From Cheilinus undulatus (Eukaryota; Chordata; Actinopteri; Labriformes; Labridae): a DNA stretch of 64,000 nt. Made by a program: the position numbers and the translations under genes. Numbering within the stretch: the stretch's first letter is position 1; every line of letters starts with the position of its first letter. Of this stretch, positions 12,536 through 21,435 are shown in pieces. The notes under the pieces are model-generated. The model had not been told where the DNA came from. It worked only from the letters and a program-made list of their open reading frames with translations, and searched no databases. The stretch is from assembly GCF_018320785.1 (NCBI RefSeq), contig NC_054876.1:6546207-6610206 (forward strand), written 5' to 3'.

Positions 12536-13919
12536 ATTTAATAATGTGTTCTCACTGAAATTTAATGGCACTTTAAACTCTATTCTTTTGTTTCCACCTG
12601 TTCAGTTTAGAACAGTAGCCTACACTGTTTCCACTATCAAATGTTGGGAAAGACTCCAAAAAAAGTGACCCTACTTTTTTGGCACCCTTCTGTTGGGGTG
12701 TATCTATCTGACCCTAAAGAGAAACCACGCTGCTGGCTCACATTCCTGCCTGCCAGGTTATGGGTACAGTTGGCTGTGAAAACATAAGCAAGATGATGGT
12801 TGACTGTGCTGAACTGAACTGGGCAGCCTGGTAGAAACTCACCTGGATGTGATTTAAACTCAAAGCTGTCTTCATCTCCTGACTGTTGTCCAAAGCTTCT
12901 TCTCACTAAATGACAGTAGTCATGACTACCTGGCTAAATGTGTGACTAGTAGATCAGATTTTAGACGTTCTGATTAGAGTTGAAGAGATTCTGCTCTGCT
13001 GACGGTGGAGTTTATTCAGCAGCTGCTGTTTGAAGCTCATTACGCTGAAATGTACATCAGTAGTGCTTCTGTTTGACCCGAGTGACAGGCACAACTGTTC
13101 TTAGGTTTGCAGCTGCTTATAGATGTGTGTAGAGTGAGGATTGCCACAGAGCAGATGTTTGAGAACATGTGGAAGACTTTTAAACTCCTCTCTCCTCTAA
13201 AGATGAAACCAAACACAAAATATCTGCACATACACAGGACCGCACTGATGATAAAAGCCTGAAAGAGATTAAACACAGAATAAATCTAAGTGAGCACGGT
13301 TGATTTTAAAAGATTTCAGTCATATAAAAAACTGCAAGTATTGTGAAGTTTTCTGAGTCTGAATGAAGTGAGTAAGAGGTTTGAAAATTAGACAATGTGA
13401 AAGCTTTGACACAAAGATACACATGATGCTCAGACTCAAGCATAGTCCAAATGGACTTCTCTGTGTGCTTTGACCTTAAGTACATGTAAACACATGCTAT
13501 GTCGCTGGAGCACACCTTTCCCAAAACTCCTTGCAGAGTGAAGATTTTAGTGCTGATTTTAACAATGATTTAATAACTAATAACTGATTTAATAATGCTA
13601 ACAGGACTTCTGACATACACATACAGTAGCTCTCCCACTATGCTGATGAACATCTGAACTGTCAGACAGAGGTCACTGCTGCTTCATTCAACACTCTGAA
13701 GACACGGATTCTGCTGCCAACCTGGTCTGAGTTGATAGTTCAACTTTAAAAATGAAACAGACATCATTGTTGTCTCTGAGTGGAGGACAGACTTCTGTTA
13801 ACATGGTGTACTCTTAACAGCTGTGTTTTAGCATTAGCCAGTGGATGAAGATGTTTTTAGGAATGTGAGAACAGAAGAAAAAAAACTCCATTTTGAAAAA
13901 ATAACCTGTCTACAGATGA
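12536..13919. other. No gene recognised
   Basis: Several short open frames exist on both strands, but none has a domain, splice context or codon pattern that would support a gene. Confidence 0.45.
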
Positions 13920-15190
13920 GGACTAAATGATTAGCCCTCCTTTGAAAATTTAAGTATTTTCCCAAGAGTTGCCAGACAAAGCAAGGACATTTTTAACACA
14001 TCTTGTCCAAACATCCTAGTTTTATTTTGGATGCTTACATCATTCCTCCTGATCCTGATGCTAATAGTCAGCAGGGTCTTCTTTTAGCTGGATAACAGCC
14101 TGCAGTTGTTTGTTGTAGTTTATAACAAGTCTCTGACTCATCTTCTGAGAAATTTCAGCCCATTCTTCTTTGGGAAATCTTTCTCAAGCTCCTCCAGATT
14201 TGATGGTCTTACAGTAGGACCTTGGTCTTCAGTTCACCCCACAGATCTTCAGTGGGATTCAAGTCAGGGCTTTGGTCAGGCCAGACAATAATGTTCACGT
14301 TGGTTGTCTGAAGGTTCTTCACCAGGAGTAATGTATGTCTTGGGTCGTTGTTGTGTTGGAAGACAAAGCAACGGCCCAGACTCCGTTTCACTGCTGACTG
14401 CTTCAGGTTTTCTTCTAAAATCTCCACATATCCTTCTTTTTTCATAGTTCCTTACACCTTTATTAGATTCCCAATCCCAGACTCACCGAAGCATCCCCAC
14501 AGCATAATCCTCCCACCATGTTTTACTGTTCTTTGGGTGATACGCCTCTCCCTTCTTTCTCCAAACATCACCAACGTCTCTGTGGCCAAAGAGCTCTGGT
14601 TTAGTTTCATCTGACCAAGGACACACTTCCAGTACCAGAATCTTTCTCCAGGCTGTCCTTGGCAGACTTCAGTCTGGCTTGAAGGTGTCTCTTCTGCAGA
14701 CGTGGACTTTCTCTTGGTTCACTCCTGTGCAGGGCTCTGGTGATGGTCTTCTCTGAGACTACAAGTCCAGACTTGGCTGACTCCTTCTCTAGTGTCTTGG
14801 CAGTTGTCCTGGGCTCTTCGGACACATCTCTCACTAGTTTTCTTTCCAGTCTTTGAAATCTTTCTCTTCCTACCTCTGCCAGGCCTGTTCTGGACTGTGT
14901 GGCTCTCTTTGAATTTCTTGATTATATTTCTCACTCCAGGTCTCGGCTCTTGGAAATGCTGTGATAACTTTGTAGATGCTTCTCCTGCTTAGTGAGCATC
15001 AACAATTCTTTTTCTCCCATCTAAACTGATTTCTTTTATTTTTGCCATGATGCTTTCTCCAGTAACAGCTTAAACCCTTACTCATGTTTTATGCTGTTTT
15101 TAAATGTGAAGCTAATCCTCAGCTTGAACTTGATTTTACAAGATGGAGCATCACAAAGTTAAGGAACACACTAAGAAGTGGCAACATATG
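13920..15190 (-). mobile_element. Tc1-like transposon, minus strand
   Basis: The minus strand carries transposase pieces in order: helix-turn-helix residues MRNIIKKFKESHTVQNRPGR (14934-14719), a middle segment (14834-14607) and the catalytic end (14445-14209) with FVFQHNNDPRHT and QSPDLNPTEDLW. The frames change between pieces. The terminal repeats are not clear, so the limits are approximate. Confidence 0.75.
14209..14934 (-). pseudogene. Tc1-family transposase relic in three frames
   Basis: The N-terminal DNA-binding region, spacer and C-terminal catalytic segment are spread over three minus-strand frames, which implies at least two indels. The second catalytic Asp region has HNNDPRHT in place of the usual QDNDPKHT. 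The Glu position reads PTEDLW. The copy belongs to a different Tc1 subfamily from the one at 11250. Confidence 0.7.
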
Positions 15191-16714
15191 GGAGCGACAC
15201 TGGGCTCATATTCACTGACGATCAGAGGATAACGAGACACAGGTGCAGGTAATCAGCAGTTTGGTGAACACAGAAAGCAACGAGCAGAACCAGGAGGACA
15301 GAAATGAATTTAACAAAAAGCACAACTGCAGGTAAGATCCGAGATCTGTCAGAGTTCTCAGGGTGCCTGTTTAACAGACGGGACATTCACAGTGATGTCA
15401 CAGTGATGTCACAGTGATGCGGCGTTCACACATGAGCTGCTTCTAAGAGCTGGCTGCTTTTGTGAACGATTCAACCTGACTCCTGTTTGAGAGACAGTTT
15501 CCTTTTGTTTCTCATTTAAAAGACATTAAAAGCCAAAATGGTACCAAAACAAGAGCTATTCAGGAACTGATGGGTCAGTTCTTATAACTGAGCTGAGTCA
15601 AATAATCCAGATCTCTAAAAAGAGCTCAACATCCATCACTCTGAGTGACATAAATAAATAAAGCCACACTCTTTGTCTTCTTAAACCACAGATTAGTAGG
15701 ATGACAGAGCGGTCTCTAATGAGGGCCAGGACTCGACTATACACAATCAATCAAATCTGGGTGAAGGGACCCTAGACCACCTCCATATGAAGTCTGAGTG
15801 GATATCAAACAGTTTTCAGTATGCACTTTGTCCACACAAAGCATTATGTCTTGTTTCCACTGATTGATCATAAATCCATCATGGTATATAAGCTATCATC
15901 TTATTTTGAAATCTCCAAAAGAGGAAACTTTTTTAATCTGTCCTCCAATTTTTATTTCTTTCAGGAAGTCCACAACATGCATTTTCTTTGCAGCTTTGTT
16001 TCTCTTATCTGTCATTGAGTTTTTGCATTTATTAGCTATCAGCAGCGGTGATGAAGACTCACAGTCCATGAGTGTCTCTGTCCTCCTCCGCCCATCATTT
16101 GTTCTCCTTACTCAGCGATTTCAGTCAAAGCAGCACTCCACTAGGTTTGTTTTCCCCGTTTTCTTTAAATGCACCATTATGACCTAACATGGAGGAAAAG
16201 CGGTTAAAGAGTGGCACTAACCCTCACTGGTATGGAATAAATAGGGATGAATTTCATGCAGAGTGTGAGGGTAACAGAGGTGCAGACTATGTCTCAGCAT
16301 TTCAAACTTGTATTAAAGTCGTGCTGGTAAATAAGCCGCAGCCAACTTTGAGATGAAAATGTGTGGTTTATGCTGTGTATTTTACAGTATGATGATCCTC
16401 CTAGTGTCCAACATAAGGACAGATAACAGATAGAAAACCTGATAGAATCTGCCTGTAGCTATAGGGAGAGGGTTATTCAGTTGGTTTTTCACCATACAGC
16501 TGTTTGGAATAGTTGTTTTAGATTTACAGAGAAAAAAAACATGACTAATATTACATCAATAAATACCAGTACAAAAGTAGCATGTTTTGAGAAATATTTA
16601 TTAAAAGGACTTTTGGACAACCAAATTACCTACACTGAACTAAAGTGGGCTACGCACCACGTGATTCTCGTGCTGAATCCTTCTGAACAAAGTCAGTGAA
16701 AGCCTGATAACTGG
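15191..16714. other. No gene recognised
   Basis: AT-rich spacer. A short direct repeat, CACAGTGATGTCACAGTGATG, lies near 15390-15418. No exon or element boundary can be supported. Confidence 0.4.
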
Positions 16715-17770
16715 TAATCTTGCAAAGCAGATGGAAACGCCCGTTTCCGTGTTTCTCACTGGTGAGTCCATCTTGTAAAGCTCCCATCTAAGCCGTTTGG
16801 GCCCAGTTAGAAAGTGACAGGACCAATCAGCAACAGGACCAGTACTTTCGGGCGCAGTGGGGTCCTGGTGTAAGCAAGCAGCAACAAGAGGCCGGTGCAA
16901 TTATGGCGGAAGACATTAGCGTGGATGCTGCTAAAGCATAACCTGACACGCCAGATGGGAAACCTTCAATAGGAAACGTTTGAGAAAAGGCAGAGGCTTT
17001 GAAAAAAAACACGGGGTGTGATTAGATGACTGCTCTGTCACATCTCTACGGGCCATTAAAGCAACAAAACACGTGTCGTAGCAACTATCGAGGAATAACG
17101 CAAAATATGGTGACTACAGACATGTCAGTACTCGACTTTTGTCGTTTTTGAAAAGAAAACAACTCATTGCTGTTCTTTGTTCTTCTTTTAATGAAGAAAT
17201 GTTGTCAAGTTCTGATAAAACTGGTGCTTTAGCAGCATCCACGCTAATCTCTTCCACCATAATTTCACCGGCCTCTTGTTGCTGCTTGTTTACGTCACAA
17301 CACTGCCGCACAAGAAAGTACTGCCCCTCATCGCTGATTGGTCCTGTCACTTTCTAACCGGGCCCAAACGGTTCAAACGGGTGCTTTACAAGATGGATTC
17401 AACAGTGAGAAACAAGGAAATGGGCGTTTCCATCTGCTTCGCAAGGTTAGAGCGCCAGTTTTATCAGAACTTGACGACATTTCTTCATGAAAAAAAGAAC
17501 AAAGAACAGCAGTGAGTTGTCTTCTTTTCAAAAACGTCAAAAGTCGTGTACTGACATGTCTACAGTCCATGGTTCGCGTTATGCAGTTCTCTATGGAGTT
17601 TAGTCCTTCGGTAGCGGCTACGTCACGTGTTTTGTTGCTCTGATTGGCCTGTAAAGATGTGACAGACAGAACAGACAGACAGGCAGAAGGCTCTGCCCTT
17701 TCCCAAACACCGTCTATGAGAGGTTTTCCAGATGGATGTGTGAAACACATCTGTCTGGCGTGTCAGGTTA
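16715..17770 (+). mobile_element. Short repeat (family R), copy 2, containing a nested copy
   Basis: The outer copy begins TAATCTTGCAAAGCAGATGG at 16715 and ends TGGCGTGTCAGGTTA at 17770. Its coding-like core (MAEDISVDAAKA, from about 16904) is cut at about 16939 by an inverted copy of the same family. It resumes at about 17449 with the expected residues APVLSELDDISS, then a stop. The residue continuity across the insertion shows that the family inserted into itself. Confidence 0.75.
16940..17448 (-). mobile_element. Short repeat (family R), copy 3, nested and inverted
   Basis: It runs on the minus strand from GGTTA-side sequence at 17448 (TTCGCAAGGTTA) to TAACCTGACACGCC at 16940. Its minus-strand core at 17114-17350 is the longest open reading of the family and includes EEISVDAAKAPVLSELDNIS and SLKEEQRTA. 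The target duplication here is not clear (about 5 bp of overlap). Confidence 0.7.
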
Positions 17771-18099
17771 ACCTCCTTCAGAATACACCAAAATATTCAA
17801 GATGATGGTCAAGTAGGATTTTTAACACCCCATTAAATATCATAATTAAGGCATTGCCTCTCTGAGAGGACCCCTATTAAGGACTTTTTAAGAGAAAGTT
17901 TGAATAAACTGGCTATTTAAGGTTCACTGTGGGTCCTTGGTCCTGGTTTTGGAGGCACAGTCCTGGACTAATGTGTTCAAATAGAGGTTATAAACAGAAG
18001 AGCAGGGAGCTGAAAGTCCTCAACTCTGCAGCGTGTTTAGCCATTGGACAAACAACAGTGAAATAAGTTTCCTCCTGGTTTGTTCTTGTTGTTCTGCAG
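17771..18099. other. No feature seen
   Basis: Non-coding spacer between the family-R nest and the GC-richer segments upstream of dlc. Confidence 0.4.
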
Positions 18100-18109
18100 A
18101 GAAGCGTGT

Positions 18110-18215
18110 CAGGATGTTGGGGGGGGCTCTGCAGGCACGCGCCCTTCTGTCCTTATTATAACATGAATGAGAGCCTCAGACCCGCCCACAACCACCACCA
18201 TAAACATGCAGATAA
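18110..18215. promoter_or_regulatory. Candidate upstream regulatory element (contains CACGCG)
   Basis: A GC-richer patch with GCAGGCACGCGCCCTTCTG (CACGCG is the class-C site preferred by Hes/Her repressors) is followed by a CCACAACCACCACCATAAAC run. It lies 3 kb upstream of dlc, in sequence not shared with the repeats of this window. No experimental or comparative evidence is available here. Confidence 0.25.
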
Positions 18216-18589
18216 ACCGACGCACATGCTGACAATGACAGAGTGCTTTTACACAACACTGAGGTTTCGCAGAGGCTCTGTTTCTGATTTTGAGTCCAGT
18301 TTGAAGAAGATTTGGTCTTTTTGTGGCTCCTTTTCTCCTGAACGCTGTTTTCTGGACAGCTGTGACACGAATCGACTGTTTTCTAAAATCTCACAGTGGA
18401 AACAAATCAAAGAATAATCAATAATGCCACATCCATCGATTAGTGAGCTCCTAAACTCCTGCAGCTTATTGAAATCTTTTAAATCTTTCTATTGTTCTGC
18501 TAAAATCGCTCGTTCTTACCAGTGTAAAGTCTGGCTGGGCTCTGGTGTGTAAATAAAGGTTAAGGTGTGTTTACTCTCCTCCACATCCC

Positions 18590-18960
18590 TGTAGGCGACA
18601 GGTGCTGCTGCCCTCAGTTCGCGCGCTGGGGGTGACGCCTTGGGGAGACAATAGCAGCCCCGCACGGCCGACCATGTGCCGTTGATTACCATACAGCTGT
18701 TCGCATGAGCTCCAGACAAAAGCAACATGATAGCCCAAACTCTGCAGGACCCCCACCCCCCTCAAACACACACTCACGAGCATCATTGACCCCCCTCACT
18801 CCTTCGCTCCTCCCCCCACAGCACACACTAGAGCCCTGAAAGCAGCCAGACGCACAATGCGCCCTTGCCCCAGAGCTGCCCTCTCTTTGTCAGCGCACAC
18901 GCGTCAGAGCAATTACAACGTGGGCTGTAAAGAAAGAAAAGTTCTGCTGCTTTTCTTCTC
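18590..18960. promoter_or_regulatory. Candidate conserved non-coding element upstream of dlc
   Basis: About 370 bp of unusually balanced composition amid AT-rich DNA, with packed motifs: GGGAGACAATAGCAG (SOX-like ACAATAG), GTTGATTACCATACAGCTG (E-box CAGCTG) and CACACGCGTC (CACGCG). Both strands have short open frames, but none has a start, splice sites or a recognisable domain. It could be an enhancer of dlc, about 2.5 kb upstream of the TATA-like box. Confidence 0.35.
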
Positions 18961-19122
18961 CGCTTCCTTCTTGTCTTTGTTCAGGAGGCTTCATGAAGAA
19001 AAGGATGAAAACTTTATGAACAAAGATCTGTGGAGCAGTGGTGAAGGTGGCTGAAGTTTGTGAACATGCAGATTTTCTCCTTTGGCACGCACAAAAATAT
19101 CTGAGGGGCCTACCAGCTAGAC

Positions 19123-19215
19123 CAGTGGTTCTCAACTGCTGGGTCAGGGCCCTAAAGTGGGTCGCTGAGATGTTTTTCATGGGGCCCTGGTAAAAAATAA
19201 ATTGTGGCAAAAAGT
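19123..19215. repeat. hAT terminal fragment
   Basis: CAGTGGTTCTCAACTGCTGG followed by GGGTCAGGGCCC... matches the left terminus of the hAT elements at 34808 and 41611. No partner terminus is visible before the next element starts at 19288. Confidence 0.55.
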
Positions 19216-19287
19216 TAATGATGGATGGAAGAAGACAGACCCAGCGAGCTGCTTTATAACATGGATTACCCATTTAGTTTGAAGAAT

Positions 19288-20850
19288 ATAAAACCCCAAT
19301 TCCAAAAAAGATGGGACATTTTGCTAAATGTAAATAAAGACAGCAAGGATTGTCAAATCTCACAAACCTATATTTCATTCTCTATAGAGCATCAGCAACT
19401 TATCAGATGTTAAAACTGAGACATTTTAACAATTCATGAAAATATTAGCTCATTTTAAACTCAGTGGAAGCTACACATCTCAAAAAAGTAGGGACAGGGC
19501 TGTGTTTATCATAGTGTAGCATCCTTTCTTCTTTCAACAACAGTCTGTAACTAGATCAAAAATGCAATCTCAGCTGAAAAATGCATGGGGATGCTGAGAG
19601 CTGAATTGTGGAAGAACTGCTGAAAATAGCCCAAAGCACAACAATAACTGAAAATAGCATTAAAAAAAGCATAAAATAGCATAAAAGCAGCTGAAATGGC
19701 ATTCAATAGCTCAAAATAGCAAAATAGCTGAAAGTAGCCTCAAAATAGTTGAAAAAAGCATAAAATAGCATAGATGGCATAAAGGCTGCTGAAATGGCAT
19801 TCAATAGCTCAAAATAGCCTAAAAATAGCTGAAAGTAGCCTTAAAATAGCTGAAAATAACATAAAAATAGCAAAGAAATGGCATAAAGGCTGCTGAAATG
19901 GCATTCAATAGCTCAAAAATAGACTAAACATAGCTGAAAGTAGCATAAAAATAGCTGATTTTGGCCTTAAAAGTAGCTGAAACTTGCATTCAATGGCTGA
20001 AAAAGCATAGAAATAGCTGAAAATAGCATGAAAATAGCCATATTTCATAAATTATAAGTTGAATGGTGAAGAAACTGGATTTTTTAAAGTATAGATGGTG
20101 TTGACACGCTAAAGAATGAAGGAGGAGATAGCTGGCACAGAGGAATAATAATAAACAAAATGGCCAGCATGGATATCAGTAGTGTGGATGCTTACTCAGC
20201 ATCCCCACTAAATATCTGGGAAGTGAGGAGACCAAGTTGCATAAGTTTTGGGAGAGGAATGTTGTCCCTTTCTTCTCTGCTACTGAACAGTTCTTTGCCT
20301 TCTATGGTGGATTTTTCATATAATGATGCTTCAAATGATTTCTGCTGGTGACAGGTCTGGACTGCAGGCAGACCAGGAGCGTTGTAGAAAGGCAGAGTCT
20401 CTCAGGAGGAAAGATGGGCAGATGTTCATCAATCTGTGTAAAACCTCTGTCTAAAAATGTGGAACTGTTTAAGGAAAAAGTCCCCAAGATAAAAATGCAA
20501 AGACTTTAACCACCCCACCATCAACAGTCCATAATATCCTCAAAAGATTCAGAGACTCTGCAGAAATCTGTGTGTGGGACAAGGCCAAACGTCAATACTG
20601 GAAACTTGTGATCTTTGGGACCTCAGGCTGCTCTGAATCAAAAATGAGCATCATTCTGTACAGGAGATCCCTGCATGGGCTTAGAAACACCACCAGAAAT
20701 CTGTCTGTCCACACAGTTCTCTGTGCCATCCACAAACCCATCTGTATCATGCAAAGAAAAAACCATATGAACAGGATCCAGAATCTAGTTCTTAGTGTCA
20801 GAGTTATCATTTTAATTTAAAAAAAACTCTATTCTGATTGTTATGAATAT
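19288..20850. mobile_element. Tc1-like (family B) relic carrying a minisatellite
   Basis: It starts AAAACCCCAATTCCAAAAAA like the other family-B copies and contains AGCTCATTTTAAAC and CTCAAAAAAGTAGGGACAG. After the tandem array (19560-20045) the family sequence resumes at about 20190 (GTTTTGGGAGAGGAATGTTG) and continues to about 20580 (CTGCAGAAATCTGTGTG). No transposase frame survives. Confidence 0.6.
19560..20045 (+). repeat. Two-level minisatellite: AAAATAGCTGA-like unit in ~100-bp blocks
   Basis: A short unit of about 11 bp (AAAATAGCTGA and variants) is repeated throughout. Superimposed on it, the block beginning CTGAAATGGCATTCAATAGC recurs at 19691, 19789 and 19893, spacings of 98 and 104 bp. 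It lies inside a transposon relic. Confidence 0.8.
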
Positions 20851-20879
20851 CTATAATTCTTATCTAGACACCTGTTCAT

Positions 20880-21156
20880 CTTCTATAGTCTGCTGTATAA
20901 ACTCATTTCCTCATTAGCCTGCTGTGGCAGTCACATCTCTCATCGCCAGTTGTGTTTACATTTTTCCGGGTGGTTAAGATTCATACAAAAACGCCAGCCC
21001 GGCATGCGCCAGCTTCTAATGCATATTCCTCTAATGAAAGCAGACCAGGTGTAATGTGGGCAGTCGAAATCCCCCGACAGGCGCTCTGTGTCAGTTTGCT
21101 CCCCTGAGGTCTGCTCCGGCTCCTCCTCTCTGCTTGTGACGCGCAGCATCAGAGGG
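20880..21156 (+). promoter_or_regulatory. dlc: dlc proximal upstream region
   Basis: GC-richer sequence free of recognisable repeats directly upstream of the dlc TATA-like box. It contains TTCTAATGCATATTCCTCTAATG (two TAATG homeodomain-type cores with an octamer-like ATGCATAT between) and a GCGCTCTGTGTC segment. Delta genes of this type are usually driven by compact promoters plus distal enhancers. Individual binding sites are not asserted. Confidence 0.4.
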
Positions 21157-21163
21157 TATAAGA
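21157..21163 (+). promoter_or_regulatory. dlc: TATA-like box of dlc (TATAAGA)
   Basis: GGGTATAAGAGCAC lies 228 bp upstream of the ATG, in the GC-richer segment. A start of transcription about 25-30 bp downstream (near 21187) would give a ~200-bp 5' UTR. Confidence 0.5.
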
Positions 21164-21384
21164 GCACTCCGCGTCTTTACGCACCAGGAACAATACAAGA
21201 GGACTCCACGACTGAAGAGGAGGAGAGCACCAGGAGAAGAAAGGACTAACGGGACAATACAAGGAGCACGGAGTCCAAAGGGATGAAACTTTCTTTGAGC
21301 TTTCTTTAACATCTTTTGGGAATATTTTTACGCACGACGAATGCGGATATCCATTTAAACCTGGGAATCAAACAGTGAGAAGAA

Positions 21385-21435
21385 ATGGCACATCTACACC
21401 TCAGATACCTCCTGGCTTTGGCCTTAGTGCATGTG
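21385..21435 (+). CDS. dlc: dlc exon 1 (signal peptide)
   Basis: Codes residues 1-17, a hydrophobic leader ([12 protein letters not shown]). It ends at a codon boundary before GTGAGT and is followed by a very short intron of 87 bp. Confidence 0.85.

Noticed and set aside
18890..19273. 127-codon minus-strand ORF overlapping the upstream GC-richer block
   Set aside because: Extends into a hAT fragment and a Tc1 relic; no domain.
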